Made by a program: the position numbers and the translations under genes. Under the pieces are notes generated by a model. The model was not told the DNA's origin and ran no database searches. It saw only the letters and a program-made list of their open reading frames with translations. Source: Corallium rubrum (Eukaryota > Cnidaria > Anthozoa > Scleralcyonacea > Coralliidae). Taken from it: 64,000 nucleotides of DNA. How positions within the stretch are numbered: the first letter of the stretch is position 1; the number at the start of each line of letters is the position of its first letter. Positions 1 through 10,000 of the stretch are shown here, in pieces. Location: assembly GCA_964035015.1 (NCBI GenBank), contig OZ035998.1, forward strand, positions 14,153,458-14,217,457, read 5' to 3'.

Positions 1-90
1 AATGTTTTATAACAAACTGCTGTCAATCGCCGATCTGACCAACATTTTCGTAATCGTAATTAAATCATGTTAAATAGGTCATTATATAAA

Positions 91-306
91 ATATTAATTG
101 AAAAATCTTTGTGGTTGCACCATGTAAATTAATCTATTTGCTGAGTGAGCTTTCGTCTCGCTAAGAATGCAGTTAATTCATGTCAATGTTGTTGACAATA
201 TTCCCTAATAGATGTTCTGACGAAATCGCGAGTATTAGCCGAGTGACGAAAACTCATTAAATAAATTAATTTACGTGGTGTAACCACAAAGAATTTTCAA
301 TTAATA
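91..306. repeat. fold-back (inverted repeat) element
   Basis: The two ends are inverted copies of each other: the left arm runs from about 91 to 133 and the right arm from about 264 to 306. Both carry a TTTGTGGTT/AACCACAAAG core and an AATTAATTTAC-like inner part. There is no coding potential. It looks like a non-autonomous fold-back MITE; no clear target duplication was seen. Confidence 0.6.
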
Positions 307-529
307 TATATTTCACCGCTATGCATGCATGCTATCATTCAAAGATCTAAAATAAAATATTATTACCTAGAAACCCACTGACCACCCAGGTCAAACATGT
401 CTGAACCATTACTTCCTTTTAAAGAAACTGGAAAGATTCTACCTCCAATTCGATCTAAACAAGCATGTAAAAATTAATGGATTATAGTCAGTTCTTTATC
501 TTATGTTAAAGTGCCTAGATGACACAGGG

Positions 530-724
530 CCGTCGAGAGCCAGAACAGGCCCTGGGTCATAATTTGCGTGCGGGCCCCCTCCGATAGGTTTTATTGAGCC
601 CCAGCGGTAAGTTTTTGATAATTGATATATCTTCATAGACTGAATTTTTAGCGCGCCCCGGGGTAATTACCCCGCCTACCCATACCCCCCCCCCCCCCCA
701 AGAGGTTTTCTCTTCTCTCTCGTC
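530..724. repeat. GC-rich dispersed repeat remnant, split by a hAT insertion
   Basis: It begins CAGGGCCGTCGAGAGCCAG and ends in a poly-C tract. The same start and the same GGGGTAATTACCC-plus-poly-C end recur at 13761-13990, so this is one dispersed family. The hAT element at 725-1918 interrupts its right part. Confidence 0.5.
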
Positions 725-1918
725 CAGTGCTGGATTAACCATATAGTAAAAGCGGCATATGCCGCGGGCCCCGCGCTTTCGGGGCGGCCCGGGCTTTCTG
801 ATCGCGCAATTTTTTGTTCTGCACTTCCTTTCTAGAAAGCGTTCGGGGTCCCAAAAAAGCGCAGGCCCCAAAAAAGCGCGGGCCCCAGTCAGCACGGGGC
901 CCCCAAACAAGGAGGGGCCCCAAAAAACGCGGGCCCCCCAAAAAAAGCGTGGGGCACCTAAAAAGCGCGGGGCTTCAGCAAATTACAGTCAAACTAATAA
1001 ATTGTGAAAGTACAGAAGCTCAGACCATTACACGGAAGAAGTTAGACGCGTGCGTCAACGAAATCGCTGTTACGATGAGCCAGGATCAGCGTCTGAATTA
1101 CGGGCGAATTGCAAAAACGACTGGGCGCGGACGCAGGTACGTATTGCTGCGAAGTTTGGGTTCTTGCGAAAGCTCAAGGACTTGCTAGACGATTAAGTGG
1201 TCAAGAGTGCGGAGAGCCTTCAAAAAGCATACCCCACAGAACTTGAAGCCAGTCTGCCTGACGAATTATTAGTTTTCTAGTTTTCTCAAGAAATCATTAC
1301 ATGCGACTGCTCCTCTCCTTGTAGCCAACAATCTGGAAACTGTATTCCCGAATACTGTCATCGCATTTCGCATTTATCTGAGTCTTATGAGCTCGAACTG
1401 TTCTAGCGAAAGATCATTCCCTAAACTGCAACGCATAAAAAGTCAAGTTCGATCGGGCATGACACGGAAGCGGCTAAACAGCCTTACTCTGCTTAGCGTG
1501 GAACACGAGCTTCTGCGGAACACTGACTTGTCATTAATTAATGATTTTGCTATTATGAAATCGCGTAAACGTAACGTTTACAAGGCGTCTGCAGACTGAG
1601 ACGGTAATGCTTTGCATGTTCATGCATATACATTTTGTTCATGACTTCATGTTGGCTACTTATGTTATTTTAAATTTTTTTTTCTTGTAAATAATAATGT
1701 AGTCTTAACTGTTCACAAACACGCAGATAGGTCAGACCCAGAGCAAATTATTGACATATGTTTCCCTTTTTGTAAACACACAGGCAAGGAAGAATTTTTA
1801 ATCTTTTCTATCTTTGTTTTTTTTTTGTTTTTTTGAGTAAGGTGTTCACAACGACGTCGAAGGGAGGAGGGGGGAGGTAAATGTGCCGCGGGCCCCGCGC
1901 AACCATAATCAGGCCCTG
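725..1918 (+). mobile_element. degenerate hAT DNA transposon with 8-bp target duplication
   Basis: The left end reads CAGTGCTGGATTAACCAT and the reverse complement of the right end reads CAGGGCCTGATTATGGT, matching the CAGNG-type termini of hAT elements. The octamer CTCTCGTC directly abuts both ends (717-724 and 1919-1926), an exact 8-bp duplication as hAT transposases make. A GCCGCGGGCCCCGCGC block lies just inside each end, and 825-975 holds a short tandem series of GGGCCCC-rich units. The interior carries a broken transposase tail. Confidence 0.85.
1150..1599 (+). pseudogene. hAT transposase C-terminal fragment (dimerisation domain)
   Basis: The final open stretch (about 1387-1599) reads like a hAT C-terminal dimerisation domain: a CSSERSFPKLQRIKSQVRS-like motif followed by a leucine-rich helix and a basic tail ending at a TGA. 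About 200 bases upstream, another frame carries an AESLQKAYPTELEASLPDE-like segment typical of the preceding part of ZMYM1/DUF4371-type hAT transposases, but it is interrupted by TAA and TAG codons and a frame change. The N-terminal catalytic region is missing. This is a dead internal remnant of the element at 725-1918; family assignment rests on remembered motifs. Confidence 0.7.
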
Positions 1919-1926
1919 CTCTCGTC

Positions 1927-2190
1927 TTGGGCAGATGGCGGCGGTATATTTAACCACAATGATTTGCGACCTCAAATCAGCTCAAATAACAACTAAACAT
2001 TGTTTATCATGCTAGGATGGATTAAGTAAGCAAGAACTTCATCCCTACCAAAGTTGATCGTTTTAAAACCATATCTTCCAATAATTCTGCACAACAATCA
2101 TATATAACATTGGTATACCAGAATGGCAAACTAGTTCATAATTATAAATGTATCAATGTATGGACAACAAATCATCATATGGTGTGAAAT
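1927..2190. repeat. truncated copy of the 13027-13268 MITE family
   Basis: From about 1933 the sequence (GATGGCGGCGGT, then CAAATCAGCTCAAATAACAA, then ATCATGCTA) follows 13037-13190 closely. This copy lacks the outer GTACCGAAAAA terminus on both sides. From 2191 to 3777 I see only diffuse AT-rich sequence, a degenerate duplicated block at 2330-2470 and no convincing exon. Confidence 0.6.
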
Positions 2191-3777
2191 TATCAGCCTT
2201 AAATTTAGATTATATTAAAGAACTCAATGTCTTTAACCCATTCCTGCCTGAACCAGCCAAAAATGACCTTAAATAACCAGTAGTTTATTGTTTTACTCTA
2301 ACTTTCTATATATAATACCAGGTGATTTTTTAATTACTAGCTGCCAAAGGGAAAATTACCCTCAGATGCACCCTAGGCATGCAAGCTAACCAAAAACAGC
2401 CCAGCTGACTGTCTTAACGCCAGACAACTTTTCTCGTCAAAGGGAAAACCCTCAGACATCCTAGCTGGGCAACAATAAATTAATGTAAAAATCACTAAGC
2501 TTTTCACTTATCAGTTTTCTACCTCAGTCTGCCCACAAATCATGCCCATCAATAATAGCACGACAAGATCATCATGAAAATAATTGGTGCTAATTGACCA
2601 TGTCTCAAACAAATATTCAGTCAATCACATTTCTAGCATTACTGTATGACTAGTCACGCGCTATCTGTGTTGAGCATGATTTGACCTGGTGACTTAATAG
2701 TCATTCGCAACACTCATTCTTTCTGAATGAACAGGAGCCATAATAATAGGATTTTAGGATTTCAGAAATAGGATTTCGTGCAATTTGAGAGTTCTTTTGA
2801 CAGACTTTTCAGCCGGGTGCAACCCACTTGCAAAGAGGGGGGTGGCCACTCCCACCTCCCCCCTGGGGCAGCCACTTCCACCCCACCCACCTAAGTTCAC
2901 CAGTAGCATATACAGATGGCCACAGGCCACTATAACCCTACTAGCTCTCCCCATTGTTATTGGCAACCAGAACCTGTTTATTAATATAGTGAATTACTTG
3001 TGCTCTCCACAAGCTACACTGACAAAAAATAATGCTATATCGCAGTGTTGTACATTGCTCAAAAGATGAGACATGAGAAAATTTAAAAGAAAGTAAAAAA
3101 TAGGAAATATTTTCCCTCCAGAAAATGTTCAGTCATGTGTTTAGTCATGAATGCTAGGCATGACTGATTTTGCCACTAAACCTTAGAAATAAAAAATATT
3201 TTCGATCTGATGTCTGATGAACGCCAAGTTTCAGACAAGTATGAAACAAAATTTGCAAAAGTAGAGTGTAAGGCGTACTGCATAATATAGACAGTATATA
3301 TTACAGTATTATTCAATATGGCACGAATGCATATAATTGCGACGTATTATTACTTCTGGCAAACGTGGCAATTTATCCGCGCATGTATATTCTCCAAATT
3401 CAATGTAAAGGTATAAACTGCAGACTGACTGATGAAAATTTAAACGAATTATAATTACTAATTTAACACAGTCGAAGAGATCGGGTAGTATTATTAAAAT
3501 ATCCAACAAACCAACAATTCTGGACGAATTTAAGAAAAACACGACTGGTAGAAGAAGACTTATGTTTACAATACTGGTCAACTTCTCGGGTGTCGAAATA
3601 TATAAAAGCTGCCCAAACAAGCGCGTGCACATATTTATTTTGAACCGACAACTGCATTAACATTTAATGTTATAAACCTAACAACGAAAGGTGTATGTAA
3701 TTCCTTAGTAGAAATTATTTTCTACCGATAAGATTATTTCAAACCGACGCTCAGACGCTACTCAACCACTTACTTAC

Positions 3778-3904
3778 CTCGGGCTTCGAGAACAACAATA
3801 TTGCACTCGGGTTTCCCTTGAAGAAGATCACATGCCGCCGTTAACCCCGCGAGACCACTACCTACAACAACGACATCAAATGCGTTTGGAATGCTTGTAG
3901 CCAT
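3778..3904 (-). CDS. flavin-containing amine oxidase, first coding exon only
   Basis: Read on the minus strand, ATG at 3904-3902 (A at -3, G at +4) opens 42 codons plus one base, ending at a GTAAGT donor (intron begins at 3777). The peptide carries a classic N-terminal FAD/NAD dinucleotide-binding fold: a hydrophobic beta strand, the glycine motif GSGLAGLTAA at residues 15-24, and a second strand ending VVLEAR at residues 37-42. That LEAR ending is typical of the monoamine oxidase/flavin amine oxidase family, where a GGRT motif follows on the next exon. I found no such exon between 3777 and 1, so the remainder probably lies left of the window across an intron of at least 3.7 kb. The protein would oxidise an amine substrate with FAD; which one cannot be told from this exon. 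Other FAD-dependent oxidoreductases remain possible. It is divergent to PHGDH, 3.1 kb away. Confidence 0.72.
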
Positions 3905-4111
3905 GTTGTATAAAGCTGTAGGCGAAGAAGAATGTCGAGCTCGGAACAAAAGTTTGAAAAAGCTTTACGCAAGATAAACAATCACAATGCACAAGAAATA
4001 TATAAATATGCAAATATGCAACACTTTTTGATCTCTCGAAAACCCCGCGTTTTATTCGCGGGGAACGCGTTTCCCCCGTGACAACAAAACAACTGAGAAA
4101 AGGTGAAATAC

Positions 4112-4152
<41 letters not shown>

Positions 4153-5506
4153 TAACAATAACAATAACAATAACAATAACAATAACAATAACAATAACAA
4201 TAACAATAACAATAACAATAACAATAACAATAACAATAACAATAACAATAACAATAACAATAACAATAACAATAACAATAACAATAACAATAACAATAAC
4301 AATAACAATAACAATAACAATAACAATAACAATAACAATAACAATAACAATAACAATAACAATAACAATAACAATAACAATAACAATAACAATAACAATA
4401 ACAATAACAATAACAATAACAATAACAATAACAATAACAATAACAATAACAATAACAATAACAATAACAATAACAATAACAATAACAATAACAATAACAA
4501 TAACAATAACAATAACAATAACAATAACAATAACAATAACAATAACAATAACAATAACAATAACAATAACAATAACAATAACAATAACAATAACAATAAC
4601 AATAACAATAACAATAACAATAACAATAACAATAACAATAACAATAACAATAACAATAACAATAACAATAACAATAACAATAACAATAACAATAACAATA
4701 ACAATAACAATAACAATAACAATAACAATAACAATAACAATAACAATAACAATAACAATAACAATAACAATAACAATAACAATAACAATAACAATAACAA
4801 TAACAATAACAATAACAATAACAATAACAATAACAATAACAATAACAATAACAATAACAATAACAATAACAATAACAATAACAATAACAATAACAATAAC
4901 AATAACAATAACAATAACAATAACAATAACAATAACAATAACAATAACAATAACAATAACAATAACAATAACAATAACAATAACAATAACAATAACAATA
5001 ACAATAACAATAACAATAACAATAACAATAACAATAACAATAACAATAACAATAACAATAACAATAACAATAACAATAACAATAACAATAACAATAACAA
5101 TAACAATAACAATAACAATAACAATAACAATAACAATAACAATAACAATAACAATAACAATAACAATAACAATAACAATAACAATAACAATAACAATAAC
5201 AATAACAATAACAATAACAATAACAATAACAATAACAATAACAATAACAATAACAATAACAATAACAATAACAATAACAATAACAATAACAATAACAATA
5301 ACAATAACAATAACAATAACAATAACAATAACAATAACAATAACAATAACAATAACAATAACAATAACAATAACAATAACAATAACAATAACAATAACAA
5401 TAACAATAACAATAACAATAACAATAACAATAACAATAACAATAACAATAACAATAACAATAACAATAACAATAACAATAACAATAACAATAACAATAAC
5501 AATAAC

Positions 5507-5542
<36 letters not shown>
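4112..5542. repeat. nested microsatellite (AAT)12-(AACAAT)227-(AAT)11
   Basis: Twelve AAT units (4112-4147) are followed by 227 AACAAT hexamers without visible interruption (4148-5509) and then eleven AAT units (5510-5542). Long open frames across it (poly-Asn forward, poly-Leu reverse) are translation artefacts of the repeat. The core differs from the flanks by one T-to-C change in every second triplet. Confidence 0.97.
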
Positions 5543-5617
5543 TATATCATTATAACATCTTCTTTACAGCATACTATTTACAATTTTACCCAATTTTAAA
5601 ATTATGTAGACTAACTG

Positions 5618-5626
<9 letters not shown>

Positions 5627-5687
<61 letters not shown>

Positions 5688-5688
5688 A
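5627..5688. repeat. (AT)n microsatellite
   Basis: Dinucleotide AT run, with one CATATA interruption near 5670. Confidence 0.95.
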
Positions 5689-5699
5689 TAAAAGTAGCG

Positions 5700-5830
5700 T
5701 GCTGTGTAGTGTAGAAACAACAATCTAAATATAGTAAGGTTAGATATACTGCCGAAACAGAGAACGTCGTAGGAGTTTAACGTTTCGAGCGAAGGCCCTT
5801 CGTCAGAGAGAAACGTAAAGAGTGTAAACA
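5700..5830 (-). repeat. dispersed repeat with CTGACGA...GAAAC motif, copy 1
   Basis: About 110 bases here are nearly identical to 49001-49112, sharing ACAACAATC, ATATAGTAAGGTTAGATATA and CGAAGGCCCTTCGTCAGAG. On the minus strand the core reads CTGACGA, then a GC-rich segment, then GAAAC. The motif resembles the conserved tail of Penelope-like elements; that link is inference. Confidence 0.6.
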
Positions 5831-5906
5831 AACAAACAATGAGCTTATATACGAAAGGTAATCACGTGACCAAAAATAAGCCAATCAGATAAAAATGACA
5901 ATAACA

Positions 5907-6156
5907 AATAGGCAAGTTTCAGGGTGTTGCGCACGCATCGTTTTGCAAAGGAATTGGTGGGTTCTTGGGGGCTCCCCACAAAGTAAGCAATGGCAAACAG
6001 ACTTGCTAGCGAACCAACAACAGCAGAATAACAGTGTTAAACATCCAGAAACTGTATCTATACTTTGTTTATCTTCAACAGTATGTTTACTTTGAGTGGA
6101 GCTTGCCAGTCTCTTTGAAAAATTATGCGCGCGCAACACCCTGAAACTCGCCTATT
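5907..6156. repeat. MITE, family with copies at 29328 and 50574
   Basis: Terminal inverted repeats start AATAGGCRAGTTTCAGGG and end in the reverse complement, with TA at each junction. The interior (CAGACTTGCTAGCGA, AACAGCAGAATAAC, CATCCAGAAACTGTATC) matches the copies at 29328-29556 and, truncated, 50574-50733. It is non-coding. Confidence 0.8.
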
Positions 6157-6211
6157 GATAATGAGATGCGAAAAAGTAGCCAATCAAATCAAATCAAAAT
6201 AATGGTAGTGA

Positions 6212-6248
6212 CTGACGTTTCGATGGTCTCAGCGGTGGTCATCTTCAG
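6212..6248 (-). repeat. short copy of the GAAACGTC-type dispersed motif
   Basis: On the minus strand it reads CTGAAGATGACC, then CATCGAAACGTCAG. It is related in layout to the motifs at 5779, 12602, 49071 and 62261. Confidence 0.4.
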
Positions 6249-6269
6249 AGGCAAGTGAAAGGTTTCTGT

Positions 6270-6493
6270 CACAGAATAAAGACTAAGCAGAAGGGCACTC
6301 GGGTCGGAACCTTTGAAGTTTTTGTCTCCGCGCATGTCGCATTACGCATGTTGCTCAGCCAGTAAACTGCATGTTCTGGCCAATAAGCACGCTGAACTGG
6401 CTGTCTTAGCCAGTAAACTGCATATCTTTGCATAAAAATACGAGGACACGTTGTACCGCTAAGTGGCCCTTCTGTATAGTCTTTATTCTGTGG
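6270..6493. repeat. MITE with CCACAGAATAAAGACT termini
   Basis: The left end CACAGAATAAAGACTA and right end TAGTCTTTATTCTGTGG form inverted repeats continuing into AGAAGGGC/GCCCTTCT. Inside, an AGCCAGTAAACTGCAT segment is present twice (about 6358 and 6408). A lone related end lies near 16770. From 6494 to 7001 is the PHGDH upstream region; an AAAATGGCGGC stretch at 6597-6607 resembles a YY1 site but also occurs in repeats here. Confidence 0.65.
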
Positions 6494-7001
6494 TTTCTGT
6501 CTAACCCTCAGGTGAATAGTGGAATAGTGCTTTTCAAGCAATCTGATTGGTTCCTCTAGCTCGGGATATCCTGCACTGTTCACCTGCGGGCAAAACAAAA
6601 TGGCGGCCAGTTTTGCTTGTTTACCGAAGCAGGAGATTTTGTTGATAATTAAACAAGGCTGGTGTGGTAGAATAACGAGAAAAGTCAAAAAAATTAAGTA
6701 AAGAGTGTCCACAGGTATGTTTCTTTACCATTTTCTAGCCATTAATATATTCAAAAGTTGTAAAAACTGTTTTGTCGACAAATATCGAATACGCCAAGTA
6801 TGTTAAAATGAGACCACGAGACTTGATCTGAGAGGTCAGCGGTTTGCTTTCGTGTAATAAAATAACAGCACGTGGCTTCCGCGTGGTCTATAATTATATA
6901 AAATACAATGATGATCTGTTCAGTTTATATTGCATGAGAAATCTAAGGAGTATTTTCTAAACACACGTGTACAACGGTTATTAACTTGTTATAAAGACAA
7001 G

Positions 7002-10000
7002 ATGGCCTTTCAACTCAAGATTCAGAATGTTCTGATTTGCGATAATCTGGACAATTGTTGTCAAGAAATACTGAGTCAAAATGGCATTAACGTGAAAGCT
7101 GATACGAAATTGACCAAAGATGAGTTATTGAAGGCGATTCCCGTGAGTTTATTAACGTGTGTCATTGTAACAATGATATATAGTTTTATATCGCAGTGTA
7201 CTGCTATATATTTCTGTGTCTACGTTATCTTTCACAGACTAATATGGCTTTACCTATTACCTGATTGATCTATTATTCTCAATCTATTCTATTATACCGA
7301 AACAGAGGTGTATTAAACTAAGTTAACTCCACCTACTTACAGTAGTTCATTCTTGAATCTTGATTTAGATGATAGCCGTCATTATATATAGAGAGAGAAT
7401 AATACATGGATGTGCGGAAATATGAAATTTATTTAGAGTGTTGACTATATAGTCATACTTTAATAATATTTCTTCGAGATATCTTGGTCAACACGACAAA
7501 TAAATTTCATATTTCCAAGCATTCATGTATTGTTCTGTTTATTATACAAAAAAATAGTCCTATTTCCCCACAAAAATAGAGCAGTAAACTCTAATACGTT
7601 TTACAATAATGAGGCCCTGTTAGGGTAAATTCCGACAGCCGACATTGCGTTAAATCAGTGACATGCGAGAGCTGAAATGGCAACAAACGAAACCAAAGTT
7701 GACTAAAATTGCGACAGCGAATGGAGAGTAGTAAAAAAATGAAGCCAAAATAACGACAGGGACATGACCAAGTCCTAAAATAACCTAAAATTGCAACACG
7801 ACAAGTTTTGAAGTTCAGACTGGCGATGTGTGCACCCCCCCTAACAGGGCCTCAATAATCGACACATGTGAGATTATCATAAATAATCACACATGTGAGA
7901 TTATCATTTTTATTATGCACCTATCAATGTTAGTCCACATGTGAGATTATCATTTTTATTATGCACCTATCAATGTTAGTTGGGCAAGGGGTGGGGATTT
8001 GGCATTTTTATTTTCCATTTTTAAATTTTGTTTGACTGCACATTCAATGTGCATTCAGTAATTTCATCAATTTGTAATGCAGAAGCACTGCAGTTTAAAT
8101 GTATTTTGACTTGCAGTCAAGAAAAATTACCTCTGCAGCTAATCTGCAGCACTGTTGGTATAGGTTGTGAGATGTGGAAAAAGCTCAACTAGGCAGGCTG
8201 GCTCAGCTCTCATATAAACACAAGATGAAAATTAACAAGAAATAATAGCATAAGTGAGATCCAGAGTTGGACTGGCCCTATATGCCATTGTGCCAATGGC
8301 ACATGCACCCCCTTAGGATGCCATTACTACACCCCTTTCCCATTGTATAATATTATATTTGATATGTAGTGCAATTCCTATTTAAAAACCCAATTTTGGA
8401 TTTATAGTACAGCTAATAATATATTACGATTAAATAATATTTTAGTACACTTCACGCAGCTGACAGCCTGACATGAAGTAGTCACCTAATTAATGGTACA
8501 CACAATGTGAGTTGATTTGTCCATGTATGAAGGCATGTCCTCATGATGTATTTCTTGCATGTTATGGTGTATTCCTATATAAAATGAGTATACTGTAAAT
8601 GTATTTGAATATTTTGTTTGGTATTTTATATCATTCAAAACTCTTTCAAACCCCCCTCAAAATGCAGGAAATGCTATTTCAAAGACTCTAAAATTCAAAA
8701 TTTTCTGCAGGAGCATACCTCTGGACTGCCCTAGAAGTTGATCGCACCTTCAGCGCTCCTTGCCCCACACGTAGTCAATATTGCCTGTTTTGCCCCCTTG
8801 TTAAATATTCAGAAAGAAACCCTGACAGTGCCCCTCTCCCTAATGGCACTGCCCCACCACCCTAATACAATGTGGGCTAGCTTGGGTGCCTGGGCTAGCT
8901 CACCTCCATATAAATACCCTCCAAGAATGCTTCAATCTGTTTTTAGAACTACGATGCTTTGATAGTTCGCTCAGCAACCAAAGTCACCAATGAGGTTCTT
9001 CAAGCTGGAAAACGTCTGAAATTAGTTGGCCGTGCTGGAACTGGAGTTGATAATATTGATATTACAGCAGCAACACGAAACGGAGTGATTGTGATGAAGT
9101 GAGTCATTTGCATACACTCCACCCAGGTCACAATAGAAAGAATCTTCTCCCTCTTGTGAACATCTCTTTCATGCAGATTTATAGGAACAATGTGGGGGAG
9201 ACTAGTCAAGCAGTGGCGCAACTACCTATTGGGAAGGGTGGGTAAACTCCACAGGCCCCGAGCAAAAGGAATTAATTAGGGGTCCACGAGCATTTTCTGA
9301 CGAGATCCTTAGGTTCCATAGAACCCCCCTTTCTGATGGTTATAACTGCCCTCAAAATGCAGGAAATAGCGTTTCAGAGCATTAGAAAATCAAAAATTTC
9401 CTGGGGGAGCATTTCCCCGGACCCTTCTACTGGTTTGTCGCACCTTCAGGGCCGGCCACTTTGTCTGACAGTCTTGAGTCTTACACTAAAAATCTTCTCT
9501 TGGGGGGTGGGGGGATGCTTTGACACCCATACACAGGGGCGGTGCGACCAGGGGGTAGGGGGTATTTACCCCCAAACATTTTTGGCAAGACGTGCCCCTT
9601 ACAGTATTAGCATGTGCAGTGCAGTGTGTACTGACTTTTTACCCAATCTGCGGAGATTGGGTAAAATGTCTGCGCGCAGGCTATGCGGAATGGAGTGAAT
9701 GCAGTTATGAATCTATTCAAATAATCTGCCCACTTTAACAGATTTTGAATCGGAGTGTGGTGATTAGATTTAATTTGCTCAAAAGTGCCCTCAAAGTGCA
9801 GACAATGCCATTTCAGAGACCCTAGATTCAAAAATTTTCCAGGGCATGCTCCCGAACCCCCCTAGAAATGCGGTCACTAAATCGGAAAGGGCCCCCGAAG
9901 TAATCAATCCCACGGGCCCCCATATGCCTAGTTGCGCCACTGAAGTCAAGGAAATCCGACTGCGGTCGCCACGCTAAGCTAAGCTTAAGCCCTGCAGGGT

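Noticed and set aside
3309-3663. Minus-strand open frames considered as the second amine oxidase exon
   Set aside because: No GGRT-type motif, wrong composition and no acceptor in the required phase.
4103-5599. Open frames of about 500 codons, poly-Asn on plus and poly-Leu on minus
   Set aside because: They are produced entirely by the AACAAT array; homopolymer translation with no unique coding sequence.
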